Positions 17,903 through 26,408 of a stretch of DNA of 64,000 bases are shown here, piece after piece. The first letter of the stretch is position 1; every line of letters starts with the position of its first letter. The stretch is taken from positions 120,060 to 184,059 of the forward strand of contig CAZCTN010000001.1 in assembly GCA_964501655.1 (NCBI GenBank), in the 5' to 3' direction. Source of the stretch: JAAYJK01 sp964501655 (GTDB taxonomy: Bacteria; Bacillota; Syntrophomonadia; Syntrophomonadales; Syntrophomonadaceae). The notes below the pieces were generated by a model. The model worked only from the letters and a program-made list of their open reading frames with translations, was not told the DNA's origin and did no database searches. A program made the position numbers and the translations under genes.

Positions 17903-18970
17903 ATGCTGCAAAAGCTGGATAGCCTAGAAGATAAATATGACGAATTGACAGAATTGATGAGCAAACCCGAAGTAATAGCGGAGCAAAGTCAGTTCCAGAA
18001 GTATGCCCGGGCTCATGCCGAGCTAAGTGAAATTATTCAGAACTACCGGGAATACAAGTCGATACTGGAACAGTTCGCGGATACCCGGGAAATGATGGCT
18101 GAGGAACAGGATGAGGAATTTCGACAGATGCTGGAAGAAGAAATGAATTCCTTGGGGAAGAGGAAAAGCCAGCTGGAAGAGACCCTGAGGGTTCTGCTGC
18201 TGCCCAAGGACCCTGATGATGATAAGAGTGTAATCATGGAAATACGTGCCGGTACCGGCGGGGAGGAAGCAGCCCTATTTGCCAGCGACCTGTTTCGGAT
18301 GTATTCCCGTTATGCTGAATCCCAGGGTTGGAAGATTGATATTATGGATTCCCATTTTACTGATATTGGCGGCATCAAGGAACTGATAATTGTGGTAGAT
18401 GGAACTGGGGTTTACAGCAAGCTTAAATATGAGTCCGGTGTCCACCGGGTACAGAGAGTGCCAACCACTGAATCAGGCGGAAGGATACATACATCGGCAG
18501 CAACGGTGGCTGTTTTACCTGAAGCAGAAGAGGTTGAGGTAGACATTGACCCCAACGAGCTGCGGGTGGATGTTTATTGTTCCAGCGGCCCTGGGGGGCA
18601 ATCAGTCAATACTACTCAATCGGCGGTTCGGATTACTCACCTGCCAACCGGATTGGTAGTTACCTGCCAGGACGAAAAATCCCAGCATAAAAACAAAGCC
18701 AAGGCTTTAAGGGTCTTAAGAGCTCGACTGAAGGAAGTGCTGGAAGAAGAAAAAAATGCTGAGATGGCAGGAGCACGGCGCAGCCAGGTAGGAAGCGGAG
18801 ACCGCAGCGAGCGTATCCGTACCTACAACTTTCCCCAGGGCAGAGTCAGCGACCATCGAATCAACCTCACCCTGCACAAACTTGATGCCATACTGGAAGG
18901 GGACCTGAGTGAAATTATCACCGCCTTGATTGCCCATGATCAGGCGGAGCGGATGAAACAGGTGGAATAA
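17903..18970 (+). CDS. prfA: Peptide chain release factor 1
   Basis: Recognises UAA/UAG and triggers peptide release. The GGQ motif is in SSGPGGQSVNTTQSAVR, and the stop-codon recognition region includes VQRVPTTESGGRIHTSAATV. Length of 355 residues is normal. GGGAGG precedes the ATG. Adjacent to prmC, the methyltransferase that modifies the GGQ glutamine; prmC starts right after the prfA stop. Confidence 0.97.
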   Translation: MLQKLDSLEDKYDELTELMSKPEVIAEQSQFQKYARAHAELSEIIQNYREYKSILEQFADTREMMAEEQDEEFRQMLEEEMNSLGKRKSQLEETLRVLLLPKDPDDDKSVIMEIRAGTGGEEAALFASDLFRMYSRYAESQGWKIDIMDSHFTDIGGIKELIIVVDGTGVYSKLKYESGVHRVQRVPTTESGGRIHTSAATVAVLPEAEEVEVDIDPNELRVDVYCSSGPGGQSVNTTQSAVRITHLPTGLVVTCQDEKSQHKNKAKALRVLRARLKEVLEEEKNAEMAGARRSQVGSGDRSERIRTYNFPQGRVSDHRINLTLHKLDAILEGDLSEIITALIAHDQAERMKQVE

Positions 18971-19825
18971 GTGAAAGACCAATGGAATATAAAAGAACTG
19001 CTGGAATGGACCAGCAGGTACTTTTCCGGCCAAGGAATGGAATATCCGCGATTGGAGGCCGAGATACTGCTGGCCCACATCCTGGGGTTGGAACGAGTAC
19101 AATTGTATGCCAATTTTGACCGGCCGGTTGCTCAATGGGAAAGGAAGCAATTCCGAGATGCCATCCTGAGAAGAGTGCAGGGAGAACCGGCAGCATACAT
19201 TACCGGCTATAAGGAGTTTATGTCCTTGAAGTTCCAGGTTAACCCAGCGGTGCTGATTCCCCGGCCGGATACGGAGACTCTGGTGGAAAAAGTTCTGGAA
19301 TTATACCATGGCCAAGCCGTCGATATTTGTGATGTAGGTACCGGGTCTGGAGCGATCGCAGTAAGCCTGGCCCATTATTTGCCCCATGCCCGGGTGGTGG
19401 CCACTGATATATCAGAAAAGGCGCTGGATCTGGCCAGGCTGAATGCAGCTGCCAACCGGGTGAATATCAGTTTTTACCAGGGTAAACTGCTGGAGCCGCT
19501 GCAGAACCATCCGTCCTTCGATGTGATAACGGCTAATTTGCCTTATATACCACTGAATGAATATGCTATCCTTGACCCGGGAGTCAGGGAATTTGAACCA
19601 GCCGAGGCGCTGCTGGCGCCCGGCGATGGCTTGGACTTGTACCGGCAGTTGCTGCCCCAGGCTTTGGAAAAGATTAAGCCGGGGGGCCATTTATTTATCG
19701 AGGTAGGCTGCAGCCAGGGGAGAGAGGCGCGGGAAATAGCCCGGGACTTCTCCCAGATTGAAATTATTAAGGACCTGGCTGGCCGGGATCGCATCTTGAG
19801 AGCCAGGAAGGAGCAGGACCGCTGA
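18971..19825 (+). CDS. prmC: Release factor glutamine methyltransferase PrmC
   Basis: SAM-dependent methylation of the GGQ glutamine of release factors. Seen: an N-terminal helical domain, RIQGEP-like RRVQGEPAAYITGYKEF, PRPDTETLVE, and the SAM site VGTGSGAIAVSLA. The family catalytic NPPY reads NLPY here (ANLPYIPL), a substitution worth noting. GTG start one base after the prfA stop. Its TGA overlaps the inferred CTG start of tsaC. Confidence 0.94.
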   Translation: MKDQWNIKELLEWTSRYFSGQGMEYPRLEAEILLAHILGLERVQLYANFDRPVAQWERKQFRDAILRRVQGEPAAYITGYKEFMSLKFQVNPAVLIPRPDTETLVEKVLELYHGQAVDICDVGTGSGAIAVSLAHYLPHARVVATDISEKALDLARLNAAANRVNISFYQGKLLEPLQNHPSFDVITANLPYIPLNEYAILDPGVREFEPAEALLAPGDGLDLYRQLLPQALEKIKPGGHLFIEVGCSQGREAREIARDFSQIEIIKDLAGRDRILRARKEQDR

Positions 19826-20817
19826 AGACTCATTATGTTGCCATAGATCCCCAGAATCCGGAAGAGGAGTTAATTAATAGCGCCGCCAGGCTGATTAAAG
19901 AAAAGGAACTGGTGGCTTTCCCCACTGAAACTGTATATGGACTGGGAGCCGACGCATTTTGTGCAGAAGCAGTGGAAAAGATATTTAAAGCCAAGGGCAG
20001 GCCGCCCGAAAACCCCCTCCTGGTACATGTGAGCAATCTGGAGCAGGTACACCGGCTGGTGACTCATATACCCAAAGATGCCCTCCGGCTCATGCAGGAA
20101 TTTTGGCCGGGCCCCTTGTCCATTATTCTGCCGGCCTCAAGCCTGGTGCCGGATATAGTTCGAGGAGGAAAGTCTGGAGTAGGCTTGCGAATGCCTGACC
20201 ATCCGGTGGCTCTAAAACTGATCGAGCAGGCCGGTCCGCTGGCAGCTCCGAGTGCCAATCGTTATGGGCGTCCCAGTCCGATAAGCGCTGAACATGTGAG
20301 AACCGAACTGGATGGTCAGATTGCTGTGGTACTGGATGCCGGTTCTGCCGGAATAGGGGTGGAATCGACCCTGCTTGATATGCAGGATGGCCATTGCAAG
20401 CTTTTAAGGCCAGGCGGAATTCCCCGGGAAGATATAGAAGCAGTCCTGGGGAAGGAAATAGAAACTGAGCAGGGCCGGGCTCCGGCAGCTTACCAGACGA
20501 TTCTGGACATAAGGCTGGGCCGGGACCAGGAACATCTGGACAATCTAATTGATAATAATATTAAACAAGGAAAGAATATCGCCCTGGTGAAATACCTTCA
20601 GAGACCGGAACCCCATAAGCAGTACACTGGTTTGGTACAGGAATACGCCATGGATTTGGATGGAGGGGGATCCCGGTTGTATTCAATCATCAGGGAATGC
20701 GAATCGGGAGATATTGATCTTCTGGTATTTGCACCGCTGCCGGCCAACCCGGGAGGAATAGCCGCAGCTCTCATTGACCGGATTAAACGAGCAGCATCAG
20801 TTCGACCGGCAGAATAA
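19822..20817 (+). CDS. tsaC: L-threonylcarbamoyladenylate synthase, Sua5/YwlC type, probable CTG start
   Basis: Makes threonylcarbamoyl-AMP for the t6A37 tRNA modification. The homology, including the N-terminal strand and helix before VAFPTETVYGLGADAF, runs upstream of the first conventional start (GTG at 19912). In that frame there is no ATG, GTG or TTG between a stop at 19766 and 19912. A CTG at 19822 lies 9 bases after AGGAAGGAG and overlaps the prmC stop as CTGA, so it is the likely start (about 331 residues). A C-terminal Sua5 domain follows (DLLVFAPLPANPGGIAAALIDR). The alternative is a sequencing error. Confidence 0.9.
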   Translation: MKTHYVAIDPQNPEEELINSAARLIKEKELVAFPTETVYGLGADAFCAEAVEKIFKAKGRPPENPLLVHVSNLEQVHRLVTHIPKDALRLMQEFWPGPLSIILPASSLVPDIVRGGKSGVGLRMPDHPVALKLIEQAGPLAAPSANRYGRPSPISAEHVRTELDGQIAVVLDAGSAGIGVESTLLDMQDGHCKLLRPGGIPREDIEAVLGKEIETEQGRAPAAYQTILDIRLGRDQEHLDNLIDNNIKQGKNIALVKYLQRPEPHKQYTGLVQEYAMDLDGGGSRLYSIIRECESGDIDLLVFAPLPANPGGIAAALIDRIKRAASVRPAE

Positions 20818-20870
20818 AAAATGGTCAGTAGTGGGCCAAGTCCTTCTTCTGATCCAGGAGAGATGTTTGA

Positions 20871-21461
20871 ATGTCTGGGCAGTTGCCAACTGTATTGCTG
20901 ATAGCATTGGTTTTAGGACTGGATGCCTTTTCTCTGGCTCTGGTCATGGGTTTAAGGGGAAGCAGCAGGCGCTATGAATATAAATTTGCCCTGTCCGTGG
21001 CAGCGTTTCATATTTTGATGCCGCTCTTAGGATTGGGGCTGGGCTATACTGCCGGGAAAATACTGGGTTTGTGGGCGAGCTGGGCGGGAGCTGCAGTACT
21101 GGCATATGTGGGAGTGTCCTTTATCCGGGAGGGTTATGAGGAGGTAAAAAAAACTTCCATCTCTTTCAGTGAGGCTCTTGCCCAGCTGGGTCCGAATACT
21201 GCCGAAGCCCATCCCCGGGAGAGAGGCATATTACTGCTGACTGCCTCAGTCAGCATGGATGCGCTGGCAATTGGGTTTACCCTGGGTACCGTCCGGGTTC
21301 CTTTACTGTTAACCGTGTTAATTATGGGAGTTGTAGCAGGCTTTATGACCCTGATCGGTTTCAGAAGCGGGAAAATACTGGGCAGTCTTGCAGGTCGTTA
21401 TGCTCAAATGGCAGGCGGAGCGGTATTGGTTATGCTGGCAGCCAAAATAGTATTATTATAA
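20871..21461 (+). CDS. mntP: Manganese efflux pump MntP family
   Basis: Six-span membrane protein (196 residues) of the MntP/DUF204 family, which exports Mn2+. Two related halves each carry the acidic motif: LVLGLDAFSLALVMGL and LTASVSMDALAIGFTLG. AGGAGAG precedes the ATG. No yybP-ykoY-type riboswitch is visible in the 53 bases upstream; it follows tsaC and is probably transcribed with it. Confidence 0.9.
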   Translation: MSGQLPTVLLIALVLGLDAFSLALVMGLRGSSRRYEYKFALSVAAFHILMPLLGLGLGYTAGKILGLWASWAGAAVLAYVGVSFIREGYEEVKKTSISFSEALAQLGPNTAEAHPRERGILLLTASVSMDALAIGFTLGTVRVPLLLTVLIMGVVAGFMTLIGFRSGKILGSLAGRYAQMAGGAVLVMLAAKIVLL

Positions 21462-21566
21462 AAAAAAAGAGGCGAAAATATGTACCACCACTTCTTTAAA
21501 GGCGGTGGGCTGAGACTGTCAGGCATTTTCTTCTTATGCTTTTAAGTAAGGTCAGGAGGGAGCCAG

Positions 21567-22031
21567 GTGAAAAAGGTGCTTTTTGTATGCAGCGGAAATA
21601 CCTGCAGAAGTCCAATGGCCAAGGGAATATTTTCCCGGTACATGGGACAAAACCAGGGAGGCAGCCTAGGTAACCAATATGAGGCTTGTTCAGCCGGACT
21701 GTTTGCTCTCGATGGATTGCCTGCATCTCCAGAAGCAGTGGAGGTAATGCTGGAATTTGAAATCGATTTATCCCAGCACCGCGCCCGGAGGGTTGATGAG
21801 TACCTGGTGGAAGAAGCAGATTTGATACTGGTCATGACCAGGGAACATTATCGATATATTCTGGATAGTTTTCAAGGCAGCCGGGGCAAGACATTTATTC
21901 TCAGCGAATGGGCCGGTTATCATGGGCAGGAAATTCCTGATCCATATGGAATGGATAAAGAAGGCTATAGAAAATGCGCCCGGAAAATAGAGCAGGTGCT
22001 TAAAAAAGCATTGAAAAACTTAAGAGAATAA
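21567..22031 (+). CDS. Low-molecular-weight protein phosphatase, YwlE-like
   Basis: LMW-PTP fold: P-loop VLFVCSGNTCRSPMAKGIF at the N-terminus and the general-acid Asp in PDPYGMD. The P-loop holds Thr between Asn and Cys (GNTCRS), which is seen in YwlE-type phosphoarginine phosphatases. Because this genome also encodes the McsB arginine kinase (41.8 kb), a phosphoarginine phosphatase role is attractive (inference). GTG start after AGGAGGGAG. Confidence 0.9.
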   Translation: MKKVLFVCSGNTCRSPMAKGIFSRYMGQNQGGSLGNQYEACSAGLFALDGLPASPEAVEVMLEFEIDLSQHRARRVDEYLVEEADLILVMTREHYRYILDSFQGSRGKTFILSEWAGYHGQEIPDPYGMDKEGYRKCARKIEQVLKKALKNLRE

Positions 22032-22075
22032 ATAATAGGCTGGCATAACAGAATGAGAAGGAGTGGGATTAACCG

Positions 22076-22519
22076 ATGAGAATAGCAATGGGCAGTGACC
22101 ATGCCGGGTTTATGATGAAACAGGATCTGATCGCTGAGTTGGAAGAGCAGGGTCACCAGGTTGTTGATTGCGGAACGTACAGCAGTGAATCCGTTGATTA
22201 TCCCGATATCTCTGAAAAAGTAGCCCGGAAGGTTTTGGAAGAAAAAATTCCGGGAGTCCTGATCTGCGGAACCGGGATAGGAATATCCATAGCCGCCAAT
22301 AAGATACCGGGAATCAGAGCAGCCCTCTGTCATGATCCCTATTGCGCCGCCCTGGCCCGGGAACATAATGATGCCAATATAATAGCCATTGGGTCCCGTA
22401 TAAGTGGAATCGGAATTGCAGCCGAGATGATAAAAACTTTTATTAATACTGAATTTCAAGGAGGTAGACACCAACGAAGAGTAGAAAAGATAGGTAGTCT
22501 CGAAAATAAATGTCAATGA
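22076..22519 (+). CDS. rpiB: Ribose-5-phosphate isomerase B
   Basis: Interconverts ribose-5-P and ribulose-5-P. Seen: MGSDHAGFMMKQ, the catalytic Cys region LICGTGIGISIAANK and the HNDANIIAIGSR segment. 147 residues, normal. AAGGAG is about 12 bases upstream of the ATG, a rather long spacing. Placed between the LMW phosphatase and glyA, a standard clostridial order. Confidence 0.95.
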   Translation: MRIAMGSDHAGFMMKQDLIAELEEQGHQVVDCGTYSSESVDYPDISEKVARKVLEEKIPGVLICGTGIGISIAANKIPGIRAALCHDPYCAALAREHNDANIIAIGSRISGIGIAAEMIKTFINTEFQGGRHQRRVEKIGSLENKCQ

Positions 22520-22533
22520 AGGGAGTCGGGCAA

Positions 22534-23778
22534 GTGGACTATATTGAAAAGTATGTTCAGTCTGTTGATCCGGAAATAGCCGAGGTTATTAAGCAAGAAG
22601 AATTGAGACAAAACAATAAACTGGAACTTATAGCCTCGGAGAATTTTGTATCGCGGGCGGTTATGGCCGCCCAGGGATGTGTAATGACCAACAAATATGC
22701 CGAAGGATACCCGGGCAAGCGTTATTATGGAGGTTGTGAACATGTTGATGTTGCTGAGGATTTAGCGCGGGAGAGGGTGAAGAAACTCTTTGGTTCAGAG
22801 CATGCCAATGTTCAGCCTCATTCGGGAGCCCAGGCCAACATGGCAGTGTACTTTGCAGCCTTAAACCCAGGTGATACGGTAATGGGTATGAACTTGAGCC
22901 ATGGCGGTCATTTGACTCATGGCAGCCCGGTAAATTTTTCCGGCAAAAACTATAATTTTGTCGATTATGGTGTTAATGCCCAGAGCGAAACCATAGATTA
23001 CGATCAGTTGCGAGATATCGCCCTTAAAGCCCGGCCGCGGATGATAGTTGCCGGAGCCAGCGCCTACCCTCGGGTCATTGATTTTAAAAAGTTCCGGGAA
23101 ATAGCGGATGAAGTGGGAGCTTACCTGTTTGTGGATATGGCACATATAGCCGGATTAGTAGCCGCCGGTCTTCATCCCAATCCGGTAGAATATGCTGATT
23201 TCGTTAGTTCAACTACCCACAAGACTTTGCGTGGCCCCAGGGGGGGACTGATCCTCTGCGGGGAGGAATGGGCCAGAAAAATCGACAGCGCCGTTTTCCC
23301 TGGGATACAGGGGGGGCCGCTGATGCATGTAATAGCGGCCAAAGCGGTATGCTTTAAAGAGGCACTATCAGAAGAATTCCGGCATTACCAGAAGAATATA
23401 GTGGCAAATGCAGCGGCTCTGGCCGGTTCCCTGACCGAGAACGGTCTTAGATTAGTATCAGGCGGAACCGACAATCATTTAATGCTGGTTGATGTCCGGA
23501 CCAAGAACCTAAATGGCAAAGAAGCAGAAGCTATTCTGGAGTCGGTAAATATCACGGCTAACAAGAACACCATACCCTTTGATCCGGAAACCCCCTTTAT
23601 AACCAGTGGAATCAGGCTGGGAACCCCTGCCCTTACCAGCCGCGGTTTTAATACCGAGGACATGAAAGAGGTGGGTTCCGCAATATCACGGGCCCTGAGC
23701 AACCCCGCAAGCGGGCCCGACCTGACAGAAGTTCGCGGGGCAGTTCAAGAGTTGTGTAAAAAATATCCACTATACTAG
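22534..23778 (+). CDS. glyA: Serine hydroxymethyltransferase
   Basis: PLP enzyme that converts serine and tetrahydrofolate to glycine and methylene-THF, which also feeds ThyX (60.7 kb). Seen: NKLELIASENFVS, NKYAEGYPGKRYYGG and the PLP Lys in SSTTHKTLRGPRGG. The GTG at 22534 (MDYIEKYV) is chosen because GGGAG lies 8 bases before it; the two ATGs at 22510 and 22516 have no RBS and overlap rpiB. A weak hairpin GAACCAG/CTGGTTC follows at about 23812-23831. Confidence 0.96.
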   Translation: MDYIEKYVQSVDPEIAEVIKQEELRQNNKLELIASENFVSRAVMAAQGCVMTNKYAEGYPGKRYYGGCEHVDVAEDLARERVKKLFGSEHANVQPHSGAQANMAVYFAALNPGDTVMGMNLSHGGHLTHGSPVNFSGKNYNFVDYGVNAQSETIDYDQLRDIALKARPRMIVAGASAYPRVIDFKKFREIADEVGAYLFVDMAHIAGLVAAGLHPNPVEYADFVSSTTHKTLRGPRGGLILCGEEWARKIDSAVFPGIQGGPLMHVIAAKAVCFKEALSEEFRHYQKNIVANAAALAGSLTENGLRLVSGGTDNHLMLVDVRTKNLNGKEAEAILESVNITANKNTIPFDPETPFITSGIRLGTPALTSRGFNTEDMKEVGSAISRALSNPASGPDLTEVRGAVQELCKKYPLY

Positions 23779-23865
23779 ACAATATTGGCACCACGCAAGA
23801 TTTTCTTGCTCTGGAACCAGGGCTGGCTGGTTCTGTATAAATCATAACGATGGGAGTCTTTGGCC

Positions 23866-24177
23866 ATGGACAGCAAAACCCTTTCCTTACCCAAATTGAA
23901 TCAATTATCCCCTACCCTGGAATCCACGGCCCTGAAACTCATGGAAGAAACTGGGGAATTGGCCCAAGTAATAGGTAAATACCGTGGTCTGAGCGGGGAA
24001 AAAGTGCAAATGGATCAAGAGAGGATTGCCCAGGAGATAGCCCTGGAATTGCTGGACGTGGCTCAGACCGCGGTTACGATGATGTTTGTTATGGAGGAGG
24101 AGTTTGGCATTGATATCGATAGCGCTCTGCAGGACCACGTAGCCAAACTGGAACGCAAAGGCTATATATTACGTTAA
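23866..24177 (+). CDS. MazG-like nucleotide pyrophosphohydrolase-type protein
   Basis: A 103-residue helical protein resembling MazG/dUTPase-2-type fold proteins: ALKLMEETGELAQVIGKYRG followed by EIALELLDVAQTAV gives the EExxE...ExxD metal-binding pattern. A house-cleaning NTP pyrophosphatase role is likely but unproven. ATG 23866 is 9 bases after GGGAG; the upstream TTG at 23860 is too close. Confidence 0.75.
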   Translation: MDSKTLSLPKLNQLSPTLESTALKLMEETGELAQVIGKYRGLSGEKVQMDQERIAQEIALELLDVAQTAVTMMFVMEEEFGIDIDSALQDHVAKLERKGYILR

Positions 24178-24189
24178 CGCAAGAATATG

Positions 24190-24219
24190 TCGACAATAAA
24201 TCTTAATAAAATGTATAAT
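24190..24219 (+). promoter_or_regulatory. Sigma-A-type promoter of the ATP synthase operon
   Basis: TCGACA, an 18-base spacer and TATAAT, followed by a leader of about 130 bases before the AtpZ-like gene. Confidence 0.65.
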
Positions 24220-24356
24220 TCACGAAAGGATTTTAGGTCTTCACCCTCGAAATTAATCATACTGAGTAAGAGTGTATGCAAAAGCTAAAAAGGAATTTGG
24301 ATTTTTATGCCGAATTGAGAAGAGGGATATGAGGACCTGCTAAAAGGTGTGGATTA

Positions 24357-24590
24357 ATGGTAGAGAAAAAGAAGAAACACTGGGCCAAGGCTTTTAGCGA
24401 GGCTATTAACCTGGTAACAACCATAGCGGCAGCGGTCGGATTTTGCGGGTACGGCGGATGGTGGCTGGATCAAAAATACGGCACTGCACCTAAATTCACG
24501 GTAATTGGTGTGTTGCTTGGGATGGCTACGGCTATCAAAGTCATGTGGGATCGCATGGTGGCAGACCAGCATAAAAAAGAAACCAAATAA
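24357..24590 (+). CDS. AtpZ/AtpI-family Fo-associated membrane protein
   Basis: A 77-residue protein with two membrane spans and the family pattern G(Y)GGWWLDQKYGTAP..IGVLLGMATA. AtpZ-type proteins head many F-type ATP synthase operons and are linked to assembly or ion homeostasis. A separate larger AtpI (about 120 residues, four spans) is not seen in the 129 bases before atpB. Charged Lys-rich ends lie at both termini. Confidence 0.85.
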   Translation: MVEKKKKHWAKAFSEAINLVTTIAAAVGFCGYGGWWLDQKYGTAPKFTVIGVLLGMATAIKVMWDRMVADQHKKETK

Positions 24591-24719
24591 ACCTTGTTAG
24601 CAGTCAAAGCCTGCCAAAAGGGCTTTGATTTACATTTTAGGTGACAGCTCGGATAACAGGAGAAGAATAGAAACACCTGATTATCACAAAACGCCAACGC
24701 AGGAAGGGGGGAGAAAAGA

Positions 24720-25403
24720 ATGATATTTGGTATGTGGGATGGCGCCTTTTTTCACATTGGGCCAATTCCAGTAGACCACCTGGTAGTTACTGAATGGGTA
24801 ATCATAGCACTTATCGGAATAATTGCGTTTATGGCCACCCGGGATATGCAAAGAGTTCCCCGGGGATTACAGAACGCATTTGAAGCAATCATTATATTTA
24901 CCAAAGATTTTTTTACCCAGTTAATGGACGAAGAGCATGTCGCTAGAAAGTGGGCACCTTTGCTTACTGCATTTTTCCTGTTCATCCTGATAAGCAACTA
25001 CAGCGGTCTCATCCCAGGAGCCGCTCATATTGCGGGGTTCCAACCTCCTACCAGCAACTGGAACGTAACTATGACTTTAGCAATAATTACGTTCTTTTCC
25101 GTTCATGTTGCAGGATTTTCGGAACACGGTGGACATTATCTGCATCACTTCGTGAGCCCAAGCCCGCTCATGCTACCATTGAATCTGGTAGAAGAAGTGG
25201 CACATCCACTTTCCCTTACAGTTCGTCTATTCGGGAATATTTTTGGTGAAGAAATGGTTATAGCATTTTTGCTGTTCATGGCACCATTTGTGGTTCCGAC
25301 GGCGATCATGGGCTTAAGCCTGTTATTGGGTGCTATCCAAGCGGTAGTATTTACAATTTTGTCAGCTAGCTATATAGCAGCTGCAGCTGGAGAGGGTCAT
25401 TAA
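24720..25403 (+). CDS. atpB: ATP synthase subunit a
   Basis: Membrane stator subunit carrying the ion half-channels. The 227 residues hold about five or six spans; the essential Arg lies in the HPLSLTVRLFGNIFGEEM segment. RBS GGGGGGAG. Second gene of the operon. Confidence 0.97.
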   Translation: MIFGMWDGAFFHIGPIPVDHLVVTEWVIIALIGIIAFMATRDMQRVPRGLQNAFEAIIIFTKDFFTQLMDEEHVARKWAPLLTAFFLFILISNYSGLIPGAAHIAGFQPPTSNWNVTMTLAIITFFSVHVAGFSEHGGHYLHHFVSPSPLMLPLNLVEEVAHPLSLTVRLFGNIFGEEMVIAFLLFMAPFVVPTAIMGLSLLLGAIQAVVFTILSASYIAAAAGEGH

Positions 25404-25457
25404 AAATTATTAAAATTTTGCTCATGCTTTGGTTAGAGCTTGAAAGGAGGGAAAAAG

Positions 25458-25676
25458 ATGGGAGTAGCATTAGGTGCTGGTCTTGCTGTATCAATCGCTG
25501 GTATAGGCGGCGGTATTGGTATGGGTGTAGCTGGAGGCAAAGCTTTTGAAGCAATCGCCAGGCAGCCTGAAGTTGGTGGGGACGTAAGAACTCTGCTGTT
25601 CATAACTCTGGCTTTTATTGAAACCCTGACTATTTACGGCCTGCTGATTGCATTTATGTTGGTAGGTAAGATGTAA
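25458..25676 (+). CDS. atpE: ATP synthase subunit c
   Basis: Two-span hairpin of 72 residues forming the rotor ring. The loop ARQPE joins the helices and the ion-binding Glu is E55 in FIETLTIYG. Residue 22, in the place of the Gln that coordinates Na+ in Ilyobacter-type rings (GxGQG), is Met (GIGMG); E55-T56 and Y60 resemble Na+ rings less specifically. H+ coupling is therefore favoured. ATG at 25458 follows AAAGGAGGG; the TTG at 25440 lies before it and overlaps the RBS. Confidence 0.97.
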   Translation: MGVALGAGLAVSIAGIGGGIGMGVAGGKAFEAIARQPEVGGDVRTLLFITLAFIETLTIYGLLIAFMLVGKM

Positions 25677-25710
25677 GAGACTCGAACAATACATGTAGAT
25701 TAAAGATTAT

Positions 25711-25747
25711 GGGCGATAGGGCGCAGGTATTATCGGCTCTATCGCCC
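25711..25747 (+). promoter_or_regulatory. Intercistronic hairpin between atpE and atpF
   Basis: Nine-base perfect stem GGGCGATAG / CTATCGCCC with a 19-base loop and no T-run, about 35 bases after the atpE stop. Probably affects mRNA processing or stability, which could favour the multi-copy c subunit (inference). Confidence 0.65.
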
Positions 25748-25787
25748 AAAATACTATTTGCTCTAAGAGATTGGAGGTAGCACATCC

Positions 25788-26408
25788 GTGAAAAGGAATA
25801 AAAGGTTTTATGCATCAATCCTCCTTCTAACCATGGCTCTTACTTTGGGATTTGCCACCTTCTGCCTGGCTTCAGGCGGAGGCGGAATGCCAATAGACCA
25901 ACCTGCTGGTCACACCCCGGAATTCGGTAACTTATATGTCATAGGGTGGACCGCGGTGAACTTCTTCATACTTTTATCCTTGCTGTATAAATTTGCTTAC
26001 GGCCCCATTTATAAAATGCTGGATGAACGTACAGCAAGCATTGAAGGATCACTTAAACACGCAGAAGAGGTTAGAGTTGAGGTTGATGAGTTAAAGAAGG
26101 AAGCTCAAGCTAATATAGCAGAATCGCGCAAGGAAGCTCAGGACATAGTAGCCCGGGCCACCAAGGCGGCAGAAGATGCAAAGAACGAAATATTAGCTAA
26201 GGCCCAGCAGGATTCAGCCAATATGAAAGCCAAAGCCACAGCTGAGATCGAGTCAGCTACCGTACAGGCCAAGGCAGAATTAAAAGATACCGCCGCTGCG
26301 CTGGCTATCATGGCTGCAGAGAAAGTCCTGAAAAGAACCATTACCGATGCGGATCACAAAAACATGGTTAATGAATTTGTCAATGAGGCAGGCGATCTGT
26401 TATGTTAA
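25788..26408 (+). CDS. atpF: ATP synthase subunit b with extra N-terminal hydrophobic segment
   Basis: Peripheral stalk subunit: a membrane span at about 50-68 (IGWTAVNFFILLSLLYKF), then GPIYKMLDERTASIEGSL and a long charged, Ala-rich coiled coil. Unusually, residues 1-30 look like a signal peptide (basic start, hydrophobic core, then LASGGGG), before the normal span. b subunits with such extensions are known from some anaerobes. At 206 residues it is about 30-40 longer than usual. GTG start after TTGGAGG. Confidence 0.94.
   Translation: MKRNKRFYASILLLTMALTLGFATFCLASGGGGMPIDQPAGHTPEFGNLYVIGWTAVNFFILLSLLYKFAYGPIYKMLDERTASIEGSLKHAEEVRVEVDELKKEAQANIAESRKEAQDIVARATKAAEDAKNEILAKAQQDSANMKAKATAEIESATVQAKAELKDTAAALAIMAAEKVLKRTITDADHKNMVNEFVNEAGDLLC

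Noticed and set aside
20818..20870. Manganese riboswitch upstream of mntP
   Set aside because: Only 53 bases are available and no yybP-ykoY-type core was seen.
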